Shown in pieces: positions 28,217 through 37,057 of a stretch of DNA of 64,000 nt. A program made the translations under genes and the position numbers. Positions within the stretch are counted from its first letter, which is position 1, and each line of letters starts with the position of its first letter. Source of the stretch: Neorickettsia risticii str. Illinois (GTDB lineage: Bacteria; Pseudomonadota; Alphaproteobacteria; Rickettsiales; Anaplasmataceae). The stretch is taken from positions 248,001 to 312,000 of the forward strand of contig NC_013009.1 of assembly GCF_000022525.1 (NCBI RefSeq). The letters are read 5' to 3'. Under the pieces are notes generated by a model. The model was given only the letters and a program-made list of their open reading frames with translations, ran no database searches and was not told the origin of the DNA.

Positions 28217-28525
28217 ATGAGCAATTCTTGTGATCTAACAGGCCACGGTTGGCAAAATGGTAATATGGTTTCCCACTCGAACAGGAAAACAAAAAAACGC
28301 TTTATGCCAAATCTTCAGAGAATTACGGTTTTTAGCGATGTGCTCAAACAGAAATTTAGGTTTAAAGTTTCTGCTAAGACCATCAGAACCGTGGATTTTA
28401 AGGGAGGTTTAGATGATTTTCTTAGGAACACTAAAAATTCAAAACTGAGCAAGTCGGCACTGGCTTTGAAGAAGCGTATCATGAAGAAGGTTTCTGGTGA
28501 TGGAACGGACGATAGAAAAGCCTAG
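28217..28525 (+). CDS. rpmB: 50S ribosomal protein L28
   Basis: Large-subunit protein of 102 residues, longer than the ~78 of E. coli, as in other Alphaproteobacteria. Its start ([20 protein letters not shown]) and [14 protein letters not shown] block are diagnostic, followed by the [19 protein letters not shown] segment. The 3' end overlaps lipA by about 26 bases. Confidence 0.95.
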   Translation: MSNSCDLTGHGWQNGNMVSHSNRKTKKRFMPNLQRITVFSDVLKQKFRFKVSAKTIRTVDFKGGLDDFLRNTKNSKLSKSALALKKRIMKKVSGDGTDDRKA

Positions 28526-29390
28526 GATTCGTGTTTCTGCGGATAATCGTGCTTTTCTTGAGACTTCCAGGCTTATAAGTGCGTGTGGGTTGAACACTGT
28601 TTGCCAAGAGGCTGCCTGTCCGAATATTAGTGAGTGCTGGAGCAGTAAGCATGTCACCGTGATGATTTTGGGTTCTGTCTGCACGAGGGCTTGTAAATTT
28701 TGTAATGTTGCGACCGGCAAGCCTGAGTTACTCGACCCGCATGAACCAGAGAAACTAGCCTCAGCGGTAGGTAAACTTGGCTTGAGGCACGTTGTTATAA
28801 CTTCTGTTGATAGGGATGATCTGGACGACGGGGGTGCAGAACATTTTGCAAGCTGCATAAGGAGAATTAGAGAAACTTCACCTGATACGACAATAGAAGT
28901 TCTCACCCCGGACTTTCTGGGTAAGGTAGGCGCAAGGGACATTATAATAGCTGCAGCACCAGATGTTTTCAATCATAATGTGGAGACTGTGCCGCGTCTG
29001 CATCCTAAAATAAGGATTAAGGCAAAATACTTTAATAGTCTTTCCTTATTGGAGGAGGTCAAGAGAAAGAATCCACGGATTTTTACGAAGTCTGGCCTAA
29101 TGCTGGGACTTGGTGAGGAAAGAAGTGAGATTTTACAGGTTATGGACGATATGCGCGTGGCCGGGATCGACTTTCTGACTATTGGTCAGTATCTGCAGCC
29201 AAGTAAGAAACATATTGAGGTGCAGCACTATGCAACAGATGAGGAATTTCAATATTATAAGGAAGCTGCGTACGCACGTGGGTTTCTCATGGTTGCGTCA
29301 AGTGCTTTGACGCGTTCTTCTTATCATGCGGATGAAGATTTTTTGCGCCTAAAAAATGCTAGAGCTGCAGCTTTAGCGAAGTTGCTCTGA
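28500..29390 (+). CDS. lipA: Lipoyl synthase
   Basis: Radical-SAM enzyme that inserts two sulfurs into octanoyl groups on lipoyl domains. About 296 residues with both cluster motifs: an N-terminal Cys set in [13 protein letters not shown] for the auxiliary cluster, and the SAM-binding Cys-x3-Cys-x2-Cys in [12 protein letters not shown]-terminal [11 protein letters not shown] segment carries the conserved serine ligand. A GTG directly before the ATG could also start it. It overlaps rpmB. Its need for Fe-S repair links it to ygfZ and to the isc operon. Confidence 0.96.
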   Translation: MERTIEKPRIRVSADNRAFLETSRLISACGLNTVCQEAACPNISECWSSKHVTVMILGSVCTRACKFCNVATGKPELLDPHEPEKLASAVGKLGLRHVVITSVDRDDLDDGGAEHFASCIRRIRETSPDTTIEVLTPDFLGKVGARDIIIAAAPDVFNHNVETVPRLHPKIRIKAKYFNSLSLLEEVKRKNPRIFTKSGLMLGLGEERSEILQVMDDMRVAGIDFLTIGQYLQPSKKHIEVQHYATDEEFQYYKEAAYARGFLMVASSALTRSSYHADEDFLRLKNARAAALAKLL

Positions 29391-29558
29391 ATTGCATGGC
29401 AAGTTAAGGTTTTGTAATATGCATAAGTTCGCATTTTAAGCGATCTTTGCAACGCGTTGTTTAGAATTGTCTTGTCTGAACATTTTTATTGTTTGAAATA
29501 CGACCTGGATTGCAAAAGCGGTATTGTTAGGACTTTTCTGTTATTGGTGTGTTGAGAA

Positions 29559-30038
29559 ATGTCGGGACAGTGTTCATATCGTGATTGCAAGATTCTCCCT
29601 TCTAGTGCCTATTGCGCCTTTGCGATTGTCCTTGATGTGGTACGCTATCCGGAGTTTATACCTTGGTGTGAACAGATACGGATTATTTCTAGGGAGAAAG
29701 ATACGATACGGGCTGAAGTTGTGATTTCGTTTAAAGGAATGCGCTCAAGCTATATTTCTGTAATAAAGTTCTTGCCTCCGACATGTGAGAGGGGGGGCTA
29801 TATAGAAGTCAGATCAACTGAAGGTGTGTTTAAACACCTGTATACCTTGTGGGAATTTTATCCACAAGGAAGCTCCTCAAAGGTGGCATTCTACATAGAA
29901 TATACATTGAGATCGAGGCTTGTAAATTCCATGGTCAAGCTCATGTATGGTGCAGCACAGAAGAGAATAATAGAAGCTTTTGAGCAAAGATGCAGGACGG
30001 TGGCAAATTTATACGAGCCATATCAGAGTGATAAGTAA
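29559..30038 (+). CDS. COQ10/RatA-family START-like protein
   Basis: A 159-residue SRPBCC-fold protein that by homology binds ubiquinone and supports respiratory chain function. Seen: the FAIVLDVVRYPEFIPWCEQIRI opening, the central beta strands (RAEVVISFKGMRSSYISVI) and the terminal helix (LVNSMVKLMYGAAQKRIIEAFEQRC). E. coli RatA shares the fold and has been described as a ribosome-acting toxin, but next to lipA in Alphaproteobacteria the COQ10-type role is more likely. The coq7 gene elsewhere in the window supports ubiquinone metabolism. Confidence 0.88.
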   Translation: MSGQCSYRDCKILPSSAYCAFAIVLDVVRYPEFIPWCEQIRIISREKDTIRAEVVISFKGMRSSYISVIKFLPPTCERGGYIEVRSTEGVFKHLYTLWEFYPQGSSSKVAFYIEYTLRSRLVNSMVKLMYGAAQKRIIEAFEQRCRTVANLYEPYQSDK

Positions 30039-30156
30039 AGTAGCCGTACCATGTATCAGGGAACGAGGTTTTGCCTTGTGAGGCTACGTGTCACTGTGAA
30101 AGGATTCATAATGGGGTAGTTTTTAGAATTTTGCGTGCAAGTGCTCGGTATGGAAT

Positions 30157-30969
30157 TTAGTACTTTCTCATCGTGTACTCCTTCATTATTGCTGCAGCGA
30201 TTTCCTCAACAGATCTGTGTGTGACATCTATAACCGGCCAGTTATTTTTGATGAATGTTTTACGTGCATTTGTAAGTTCTTCCAAGATCTGTTCTCTGTC
30301 GGCATAAACTGGATTATCATAATTTTGTGATATAGAGAGTCTTGCTTTTCTTATTTCTATCAGTCTGTCTGGGTTTATCACCAGTCCTACTATCAGGATA
30401 TTTTCTAGAGTAGTGAGTTTTGCTGGCAAGGGTATGTTATTCACAAACGGAATATTCGCGACTCTATAGCCGAGATGTGACAAGTAAACACTTGTTGGGG
30501 ATTTTGAGGTCCGTGATGGACCTACTATTATGATGTTTGCCTCATCAAGGTCCCACGTATTTTGACCATCATCATGAGTGAGAACGTAGTTCATCGCATC
30601 TATCCTTGCGAAGTAGTCTTCGTTGAAGGTTTGATATTCTTCTTTACTTGCGTTTATTGGTTCGATTCCTAAATATGAAGAAAGTTCCCTTATTATCCGT
30701 GAAAGTACCGCTATACAAGGGATTTTTCTTTTTTGACAGAAATCTTTTAGTGTGTCTCGTATTATCCGTTCCCTTATCGAGTAGAGTACAAAGGAATTTC
30801 TCTCAATATGTAAAAAGACCTGTTGCAATTTCTCTATGCTTGTCGTAGAAGGCCACAGATGGTGTTCTGCAGAGACTAAGTGTTCGAATCTTTCTAGAGA
30901 CGCCCTTGAGACCGCAATTAATGCATCTACTCCGTAGTCCGAAATTAAGTGCACATTCAGTTGTTTCAT
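30157..30969 (-). CDS. ppsR: PEP synthase/PPDK regulatory kinase-pyrophosphorylase
   Basis: DUF299 protein that switches pyruvate phosphate dikinase or PEP synthase on and off by phosphorylation and phosphorolysis of a threonine. The 270 residues include the P-loop-like IIVGPSRTSKSPTSVYLSHLG (residues ~147-167), the VNNIPLP turn, and a C-terminal IDVTHRSVEEIAAAI. Which target it regulates cannot be seen here. In Caulobacter the homologous gene borders the replication origin, which gives the downstream gap some interest. Confidence 0.92.
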   Translation of the reverse strand: MKQLNVHLISDYGVDALIAVSRASLERFEHLVSAEHHLWPSTTSIEKLQQVFLHIERNSFVLYSIRERIIRDTLKDFCQKRKIPCIAVLSRIIRELSSYLGIEPINASKEEYQTFNEDYFARIDAMNYVLTHDDGQNTWDLDEANIIIVGPSRTSKSPTSVYLSHLGYRVANIPFVNNIPLPAKLTTLENILIVGLVINPDRLIEIRKARLSISQNYDNPVYADREQILEELTNARKTFIKNNWPVIDVTHRSVEEIAAAIMKEYTMRKY

Positions 30970-31038
30970 TGTCGTTGTTGATTTATACTTTCCGTCGAGC
31001 TCCTTGCGCTGTTTCGGATATCAGTTACTAAATTTTAC

Positions 31039-31112
31039 GCGCCCTTAGCTCAGCAGGATAGAGCAACAGCCTTCTAAGCTGTGGGTCAGAGGTTCGACTC
31101 CTCTAGGGCGCA
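31039..31112 (+). tRNA. tRNA-Arg (anticodon TCT)
   Basis: A 74-nt cloverleaf: acceptor GCGCCCT pairs perfectly with AGGGCGC, discriminator A; anticodon arm ACAGC-CTTCTAA-GCTGT gives anticodon TCT; T arm AGAGG-TTCGACT-CCTCT. CCA is not encoded. It reads AGA/AGG codons, which are common in these genes. Confidence 0.96.
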
Positions 31113-31469
31113 GAAGCCTGTATATATTGGGCTTGCACTTTCGTTTATCTGGACTATCTTTCAGCGTTCAATGCTCGTGATTTTCTGGTTTTAGAGGGGA
31201 TTTGGCAGTAAATCTTGTTGTGGTCTATTTACTGCATCGAGGCTTGTCTTTTATGACTGACTTTAGACAAAGTTTTTTCTGATCTGACAGAGGTGGTTTT
31301 GTATATGGGGTCATTGATCTCGTGTTGTAGTTAAAACAAGCAGTTCACCATTTGTTGATAATTTTTCTTTAGCCTCGTGTAGGCACAAACCTAGTTGATT
31401 TCCGCGGGGTGTGTTCTTAGGTGAATTGCTCGGTTCCTCAGATTTACAAAGCATTTTTTTTAGATTACA
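31113..31469. other. Intergenic region between tRNA-Arg and the CBS/CorC gene
   Basis: About 357 bases. Visible elements: an inverted AAGCC/GGCTT pair just after the tRNA, a single DnaA-box-like TGTTGATAA near 31353 (one mismatch from consensus on the other strand), a GCCT-CGTGT-AGGC hairpin near 31372, and a T8 run near 31455. No ORF with family features. The flanking gene pair invites comparison with alphaproteobacterial origins, but box density is too low for a firm call. Confidence 0.35.
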
Positions 31470-32249
31470 ATGGCATACCGTTTATGTGCCTTCTTTCGTC
31501 CCATATTTAGTTTTCTAAAAAAGTTCGTTGCATGGAAGCGGAGGGATGTGTCTACTCAAGATGGTTCTTTCCTTGCAAAGTTAGACAGCGTATACGTAGA
31601 GGACATAATGGTTGAGCGCTCTAAAATTGTTGCGCTTGACGTTTGCACAAGGGGTGAAGAATTGCTGGAAGTCCTGAGAGGTATTAGTCACAGTCGGGTA
31701 CCCGTATTTGAAGGTAATCTAGACAAGATAATTGGGTTCATTCATGTAAAGGATGTGTTGAACTGCGTGGGTGCTCCTTTTGATATAAGAAGTGTGTTGC
31801 GCAAAATTATATGTGTTCCACCTTCGATGAAGGCCTCCGGATTGCTGGTGGAGATGAAAGCTGCTCGTGTTCATGTAGCGGTGGTTGTCGACGAGTTTGG
31901 TGCAACTGTGGGTGTCGTCACAATGACGGATATTGTTGAACAAATACTTGGAGATATTCAGGACGAACATGGAGTTGATGCTGAGCCATTTTTTCTCCGT
32001 GTTGGTAGTGGTAAATTTGAAGTCTCAACCGGAATTGAGATGAAAGAATTTCTTGACAAATCTGGTCTAGAATTAAAAGCTGGTCATGGTTCCAGGACTT
32101 TGGGCGGTTATATATTGAGTATTGCTGGAAAAGTTCCCTCGGTTGGGGACGTCGTATCTTCCCCTGAAGGAGTGGAGTTTACAATCTTAGATGCAGATAA
32201 CAAAAAGATTGGGGTAGTTTTGGTTGATGCTTCTCGCCTTGGGAACTAG
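31470..32249 (+). CDS. CBS-domain CorC/TlyC-family protein
   Basis: A 259-residue soluble protein with two CBS domains (EDIMVERSKIVALDV; then VVVDEFGATVGVVTMTDIVEQILGDIQDE) and a C-terminal CorC/HlyC domain (~180-255, TLGGYILSIAGKVPSVGDVV and VEFTILDADNKKIGVVLV). Related proteins are called CorC (Mg/Co resistance) or, in Rickettsia, the haemolysin TlyC. No transmembrane DUF21 domain is present, so it is the short cytosolic form. Haemolytic function should not be assumed. In Wolbachia and relatives the COG1253 gene of this family borders the predicted replication origin. Confidence 0.88.
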   Translation: MAYRLCAFFRPIFSFLKKFVAWKRRDVSTQDGSFLAKLDSVYVEDIMVERSKIVALDVCTRGEELLEVLRGISHSRVPVFEGNLDKIIGFIHVKDVLNCVGAPFDIRSVLRKIICVPPSMKASGLLVEMKAARVHVAVVVDEFGATVGVVTMTDIVEQILGDIQDEHGVDAEPFFLRVGSGKFEVSTGIEMKEFLDKSGLELKAGHGSRTLGGYILSIAGKVPSVGDVVSSPEGVEFTILDADNKKIGVVLVDASRLGN

Positions 32250-32318
32250 TCTGACGTGTTCTTTGTTTATCAATTCTGGTACACGGTTTTTTCTGTGACA
32301 TGCCGTTCTTGCATTGGG

Positions 32319-32327
32319 TGTTATAAT
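32319..32327 (+). promoter_or_regulatory. Extended -10 promoter element
   Basis: TG-T-TATAAT gives a perfect -10 box with the extended-10 TG, about 35 bases before the ATG of the 491-residue protein. No strong -35 is seen at 17 bases. A GGAGG ribosome site follows at 32352-32356, unusually good for this genome. Confidence 0.5.
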
Positions 32328-32361
32328 AGTTGGATGGAGTGCGATTAACTTGGAGGGTTGA

Positions 32362-33837
32362 ATGCAAGGTAAAATAGGGCAGTTTGCGCTGGCTGCGGCT
32401 CGCGTGAGCAGAAGGATCGGTGGTGCCGTAGTCAATACTGGTAAGACCGTTCTTCTTGCGACTCCACGTAAGATGAAGTTGGGCATCGCAGAGAAATTTA
32501 GTGATTTTATCACTGGTGCCAAGGATTGGGAGGTCTTGCATAAAGCTAATACCAATCGTTTTACGAAAAAAGCCTTAGATGCAGATTGGGCCAGCCGTAC
32601 AAAGACTTTGGACGGAGCAAAGGATGTTGAGTTTCATGTGCCAAGGGCGCTGGTGCCGGAGGATAAGATCCATACCTTTGAAGCTTATCTGAATGCTATT
32701 GCAGATGGTGAGGGAATAGCGGAAGCACGCGAGAGGAATAAGGGAAATCATCTGTATCTTCTCCATGCTGAGTTTGTTGCCCTAGGTGGTGGTGTAGAAA
32801 TTAGAGAGAATGGTAGGAATAACCAGGCTGAGCTTGTGATTAAGATCCCGCTGTGCCCGAGCAAGGCAGAGTTTCAAGAGCGAGTTGCGAAGGCTATAAA
32901 AGCTGCGGGAATAGAGGATTCATACTCGGTTAAAGAAGCTACTGAGCGATTGTGGAAGAAAAAGGATGTAGATTTTGGAAAAAGCGATAGTGCTACACAG
33001 TGCGATCATGAACATAATCACCGTCCTTCCAAGCCTGAGAATTCTTATGATTCAGTTAGTCATCATGAGGAAGTTTATGATTCTCCTAGGACTCAGAACG
33101 AGTATGATCCAGTTAGCAATGAAGGGCCGAATAAGGCAAGTAGTATGCCTGATCTCCGCGAAATAGAAAGGCAAACCCGTGTAGAAAGGCAAACCCCTGT
33201 AATTCCAGCTAGATCTCAGTCTACGAGTGATCTGAGTAGTGCTATCTTAGCAATGAGGCTAAGACCGGTTGCAACTCAGGAAAAAAATGCAATTGTTGAG
33301 TCTGCAGGTCGTCTTTTGGAGATGCTGAAATATAGGAATTTGGAAGTGTGTGGTGGTCTTACGGAGGCAGATTTAGACGGTCTTAGAAATGTTGCAGCAG
33401 AGATGAGGTCTAGCGGTGCTTTAGATCTTTCAGATAATCAGAGAAGTGCTCTACCGGTGGGCCTAGTAGCAAAATTACATGCGTTCAGAGCAGGATGTGA
33501 GCAAAAAATTGCAGATTTGGAACGTGGTGACCAGAATCTTCCAGGAAGCAGTGTGGACCCACTGCCAGCAGCAGTAGTGAAACAGATTGAAGTTTATGAA
33601 TCTGCAGGGAGAGCTGCTGAAGAGTTGGTTAGTGCAATTGCAATTCTTCCTGCTTTAGCTAGTCATTTTGGTGTTGCTCCAGCGCAATCCCCCTTTCGGT
33701 CTTCACTTGCTGGAGCGCTCCTGGATGCGGCTTCTGGTGTCCCAATATCTGGTGTGGACGAAGCACAGGGCCTACAACATGCCCCCTCACATACTCCGGA
33801 AAGTATGGAGCACGCTGTACATGGACAAGGTAAGTAG
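32362..33837 (+). CDS. Unrecognised 491-residue protein with a tyrosine-motif cluster; candidate effector
   Basis: I do not recognise this family. It has no signal peptide or membrane helix. Residues 1-205 are a basic, mixed region containing LYLLHAEFVALGGGVEIREN. Residues 206-290 are polar, His/Asn/Pro-rich and probably disordered, with three similar motifs: Tyr229 (SYDSV), Tyr239 (VYDSP) and Tyr248 (EYDPV), then twin ERQT repeats and PVIPARSQSTSDL. Residues 300-490 are helical, with a similar VESAGRLLEML / YESAGRAAEEL pair. The YDxP and YDxV motifs resemble SH2-binding phosphotyrosine sites of effectors such as Anaplasma AnkA or EPIYA proteins. Strong promoter and ribosome-binding signals stand upstream. 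A type IV effector role is inference; no export signal was proven. Confidence 0.75.
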   Translation: MQGKIGQFALAAARVSRRIGGAVVNTGKTVLLATPRKMKLGIAEKFSDFITGAKDWEVLHKANTNRFTKKALDADWASRTKTLDGAKDVEFHVPRALVPEDKIHTFEAYLNAIADGEGIAEARERNKGNHLYLLHAEFVALGGGVEIRENGRNNQAELVIKIPLCPSKAEFQERVAKAIKAAGIEDSYSVKEATERLWKKKDVDFGKSDSATQCDHEHNHRPSKPENSYDSVSHHEEVYDSPRTQNEYDPVSNEGPNKASSMPDLREIERQTRVERQTPVIPARSQSTSDLSSAILAMRLRPVATQEKNAIVESAGRLLEMLKYRNLEVCGGLTEADLDGLRNVAAEMRSSGALDLSDNQRSALPVGLVAKLHAFRAGCEQKIADLERGDQNLPGSSVDPLPAAVVKQIEVYESAGRAAEELVSAIAILPALASHFGVAPAQSPFRSSLAGALLDAASGVPISGVDEAQGLQHAPSHTPESMEHAVHGQGK

Positions 33838-34034
33838 CTTGAGAAAAGTGTTGACTTTCCTGCTGTTCTGCATTGAGCAAGTTGAGTAGTTGTCTTACTG
33901 ATATGGAGTTGGTGGAGGTGTGCTTCTGTCTTCATTCTTTTGTTGTACTCAGGGAGTCTTTAGGACTCTTTTGTGGATTTGCCAAGTATGAGTATGTCGG
34001 TTAGACTGTGTGAGTTATGTGTTTGAGCACCTGT

Positions 34035-34454
34035 ATGCCGCATGTTGTCACGGAGAAATGTCTGAAATGTAAGTACACAGACTGCGTTGAAGTCTGTCCT
34101 GTAGACTGCTTTCACGAGGCTGGAGAGTATTTGGTGATAGATCCAGATGTCTGCATAGATTGTGGCGTTTGTGTTCCTGAATGTCCAATAGAGGCGATAA
34201 TCAATGATGAAACGTATATTGATGGAAAAAGTCTAGAGGAGATCATTTCTGTGTCGGACACTTCTCTGCTTACTAAAAAGCAGCTTGATGCAAGGTTTAT
34301 GGTGGTTTTTAATCGTGAGAGAGCCGCTGAGCTGCCTTTGATAGTTATGAAAAAGGATCCTTTGGATGGAGCAGAGAAATGGGCTGAAGTTCCGAATAAA
34401 ATTCGCTATATAAAGCAGACAGAAAGTAAAGAAAATGGTATAGAAAATAGTTAG
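34035..34454 (+). CDS. fdxA: 7Fe ferredoxin FdxA
   Basis: Soluble electron carrier with one [3Fe-4S] and one [4Fe-4S] cluster. The sequence has [18 protein letters not shown] and then [16 protein letters not shown], the alphaproteobacterial FdxA pattern. I take the ATG giving Met-Pro-His-Val-Val-Thr-Glu-Lys, since the family starts there; another ATG lies six codons upstream (34017). After the clusters a ~60-residue C-terminal arm (to ~140 residues in total) extends somewhat past the usual ~110 and ends in a polar tail. A Gly/Phe-repeat protein follows 21 bases later. Confidence 0.9.
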   Translation: MPHVVTEKCLKCKYTDCVEVCPVDCFHEAGEYLVIDPDVCIDCGVCVPECPIEAIINDETYIDGKSLEEIISVSDTSLLTKKQLDARFMVVFNRERAAELPLIVMKKDPLDGAEKWAEVPNKIRYIKQTESKENGIENS

Positions 34455-34475
34455 GGAGTTGCTTCGTTTGGTCGT

Positions 34476-34928
34476 ATGAGTTCTGGTAGTGGTGAGTCGT
34501 TTCTTGATCGACTGAAAAAGAAAAAACCTGTGAGTAGTGGCGGAGATGAAGGGGGAGGATTTGCCTCTCGTTTTACTCAGAAAGCCTCACAGGGAGGTGC
34601 TGCTTTCTCTGAAAAGTTTTCCGGAGCAAAACCTAGTGGTGGTTTTGCTTCTCAGAAGGGTGTCCAGAAAAGTAGAAAGGATACTGCAGGTTTTGCTGAG
34701 AGTGTTCGAAAGAAGCGCAGCGATTGTGTATACCTTGTTCGTGGTAAGGATAAAAATAGGCCAGCTTGGCACTATGTTCTTGTGGATAAGGTTAAGAAGG
34801 AGATGTTTCTTGCTGCTGCAAAAAGTGGCTCCATAGATGTTAAAGATTATGGGGAAATATTATATTCTGGTTGGGGCGAAGACCCTCCTGAAGACATTAA
34901 GAAAAAAATTGAAGAAGAGTACAGTTGA
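34476..34928 (+). CDS. Protein with Gly-Phe repeats and a small conserved C-terminal domain
   Basis: Not recognised. The 150 residues split in two. Residues 1-82 are low complexity (Gly, Ser, Lys, Phe, Gln) with four variants of a short repeat: GGGFASRF, GGAAFSEKF, GGFASQK and AGFAESV, spaced about 15 residues apart, plus many lysines. Residues 83-150 look folded: CVYLVRGKDKNRPAWHYVLVDKVKKEMFL then DYGEILYSGWGEDPPEDIKKKIEEEY. No membrane helix is seen. It follows fdxA closely and likely shares its transcript. A basic repeat arm could contact nucleic acid or a partner, but that is a guess. Confidence 0.75.
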   Translation: MSSGSGESFLDRLKKKKPVSSGGDEGGGFASRFTQKASQGGAAFSEKFSGAKPSGGFASQKGVQKSRKDTAGFAESVRKKRSDCVYLVRGKDKNRPAWHYVLVDKVKKEMFLAAAKSGSIDVKDYGEILYSGWGEDPPEDIKKKIEEEYS

Positions 34929-35046
34929 TTTTCCTAGTTGTGGATACGAAACTGAACGACCCTTGTTGCTTTTTGCTATGGCTTGTGTGCTTTTCCTCTT
35001 TCCAAGACTTTACGCGAATGTGTGTTCGCATTTCTAGACTAGTGGA

Positions 35047-36576
35047 ATGAAGCTGAGGGTTCATAATACACTTTCTGGCTTAAAGGAAGAATTTTTTCCT
35101 TTAAGCAGCGAGGTGGTGCGCATGTATGTGTGTGGACCAACTGTATACGACGTCCCACATATAGGGAATATTAGGGCCTCTATAGTGTATGACATTGTAT
35201 ATAGGGTCCTACTTAAGCTTTTTCCTGAAGTTGTTTATGTGCGCAATATCACTGATGTAGATGACAAGATTATAACATCTGCGTCTGCCCAAGGTGTTAG
35301 GTGTGATGAGATTGCGCTTCGTTACGAACGTATTTTTCATGAACATTTGGACTTGCTTAATTGCCTTTCGCCAACTGTCGAACCGAAAGCTACGCAAAGC
35401 ATAGGTAGAATGATTTCCATGATTCAAGCGCTTATAGATAGAGGAAATGCTTACTCCGTTGCGGGAAATGTATATTTTGATGTAGGCTCGTTTGCTGAAT
35501 ATGGGGTGCTTTCCAAGAGAAAAAAAGAGCAGTTGGTCTACGGTGTGCGGGTAGAGGAAGATGTCAATAAAAAGCATCCAGGGGATTTCGTATTGTGGAA
35601 AAGTGATGATCATGTATATTGGCCAAGTCCATGGGGAAAGGGGCGACCAGGGTGGCATATAGAGTGTTCTGCTATGACGTTAGCAACGTTAGGTGCAGAT
35701 TTTGACATACATGGTGGTGGTGCAGACTTGAAGTTTCCCCATCACGAAAATGAAAGAGCTCAGAGTATGTGTGCTAATCCCGGTTCTAAATTTGCCCGCT
35801 ACTGGATTCATAACGGCTTTCTCACAGTGAAGGGGGAAAAAATGAGTAAGTCCCTAGGGAATGTTGTTAACGTCGATACGCTAGTTGAATCAGGTGTTAC
35901 ACCAAATGTGATCCGTTTTGTGCTTATTAGCACTCACTACAGTAAGCCCTTGGACTGGAACGATGCCATGGTCGGAGAAGCGGTAAACTCTTTAATGAAA
36001 TTCAAGCTTGCTCTTTTGGATAGTGGTGTTCTGTCTAAAAGTGGAAGCTGTATAAGCAGCTCAAACAGAAAGGTTTATAGTGATGGGTGCAACGGTGAGG
36101 GTGGAGAAGCTGATTTAAGAGCCTGCACGTCTGAAGTTGTCGTAGCACAAACTAGTGGGAAAACAAAGAATTTTTCGCAGAAAATAAAGGAAATTTTTGA
36201 TAAGTTCGAGAGTTTCGGTGACGATTGCAGTATTTACACAAGGGAATTCTTTGAGTGTATGGCAGATGATTTTAATACCCCTGGTGCTATTGCTGTTCTG
36301 CACGGACTTAGTGATAAGGTTCGTCTTATTGGTACGAGCAAAGTAAATAACTTAGCATATCTTCTTTACAATTTATTGATCTTCTTGGGTATAGACTTAG
36401 GAGTAAGACAGTCCAGTGTATCCGAAGATTTTATTCGTTCGCAACTGCAGAGGCGTGCTGATTGTAAGCGGCAAAAGAACTTTGTTGAGGCGGATGAGAT
36501 CCGTTCTGTATTAGCCCAAATGGGAGTTCTAATCAGAGATCACAGGTGTGCACCTACAGATTGGGTGTCTCTTTAG
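35047..36576 (+). CDS. cysS: Cysteinyl-tRNA synthetase
   Basis: Class I synthetase for tRNA-Cys. The 509 residues include the CGPTVYDVPHIGNIRA signature with the zinc cysteine and HIGN, CSAMTLATLGADFDIHGGGADLKFPHHENE with further zinc ligands, and KMSKSLGN. A serine/glycine-rich stretch (about residues 325-370) is an insertion compared with the ~460-residue E. coli enzyme and looks disordered. The C-terminal DALR-type helical domain follows. Confidence 0.95.
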   Translation: MKLRVHNTLSGLKEEFFPLSSEVVRMYVCGPTVYDVPHIGNIRASIVYDIVYRVLLKLFPEVVYVRNITDVDDKIITSASAQGVRCDEIALRYERIFHEHLDLLNCLSPTVEPKATQSIGRMISMIQALIDRGNAYSVAGNVYFDVGSFAEYGVLSKRKKEQLVYGVRVEEDVNKKHPGDFVLWKSDDHVYWPSPWGKGRPGWHIECSAMTLATLGADFDIHGGGADLKFPHHENERAQSMCANPGSKFARYWIHNGFLTVKGEKMSKSLGNVVNVDTLVESGVTPNVIRFVLISTHYSKPLDWNDAMVGEAVNSLMKFKLALLDSGVLSKSGSCISSSNRKVYSDGCNGEGGEADLRACTSEVVVAQTSGKTKNFSQKIKEIFDKFESFGDDCSIYTREFFECMADDFNTPGAIAVLHGLSDKVRLIGTSKVNNLAYLLYNLLIFLGIDLGVRQSSVSEDFIRSQLQRRADCKRQKNFVEADEIRSVLAQMGVLIRDHRCAPTDWVSL

Positions 36577-36601
36577 TACTGGCTTTGCTTTTATAACAGT
36601 A

Positions 36602-36630
36602 TTGTACTTTGTGTTAGAGTGCAGTATACT
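36602..36630 (+). promoter_or_regulatory. Sigma-70 promoter downstream of cysS
   Basis: TTGTAC at 36602-36607 and TATACT at 36625-36630 are separated by exactly 17 bases, one of the best -35/-10 pairs in the window. A second TATAAT lies a few bases further. Transcription would start near 36637 and run toward mutS. Confidence 0.6.
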
Positions 36631-36674
36631 ATGTATATAATCCTACTGTAGGTTTTCAAGCGTATACTGTTCGT

Positions 36675-36869
36675 ATGCTGAAAAGTTTGTTTTTTCCGTC
36701 TCCAATAAGTTCAAGTTCTGCTGCCGCCGCTGCTTCGCTACAAGGGACTATTCTGCAAGCAAGCCTTGATTTGAATGACCTGAGTCAGAGTATTGAAAGC
36801 GGATCATGCATTGTCCAGCAGTGTGATGCTGTTTCTAACTCCCAGGAGAACGGGAGAGAAAGAGGATAG
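36675..36869 (+). CDS. Possible small Ser/Ala-rich protein (64 codons)
   Basis: An ATG frame about 40 bases after the promoter at 36602-36630. The product is Ser/Ala-rich (SSSSAAAAASL) with an amphipathic middle (ASLDLNDLSQSIESGSC) and no family I know. There is no clear ribosome site. It may be a real small protein or chance coding within a structured transcript; its 3' end overlaps the inverted repeat described for the region. Confidence 0.3.
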   Translation: MLKSLFFPSPISSSSAAAAASLQGTILQASLDLNDLSQSIESGSCIVQQCDAVSNSQENGRERG

Positions 36870-37057
36870 GGTTTCTCCTGCGTTCTAGCTTTTTCTTCTT
36901 TTCCTTTCTCCTCTTTCTGGCGCAGCTCCACCCGGGTTTTCGTCTTTGTTCGCCCTTTGCTTTGTTTCTCCTTGCCGGTCTATCTTGCCCCTCTGCTGCT
37001 GGCAATCTTTGTCTTGGTGAGAGAGAATTGTTCCTTTTGGGCTAATCTCATTTATTT

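Larger units (their letters stand above)
36577..37057. other. cysS-mutS gap with self-complementary pyrimidine-rich segment
   Basis: Contains the promoter and small frame listed separately. From 36843 the sequence forms CAGGAGAA / TTCTCCTG arms (36843-36850 and 36873-36880) and AGAAAGAGGA / TCCTCTTTCT arms (36857-36866 and 36909-36918). The following stretch to about 37015 is strongly C/T-rich on the plus strand. This is unlike other gaps here and could be a structured leader of mutS or a small RNA. Confidence 0.45.

Noticed and set aside
36675-37057. Read-through of the TAG ending the 64-codon frame toward mutS
   Set aside because: The frame stays open by chance of a pyrimidine-rich sequence; the added residues look random and enter mutS out of frame.
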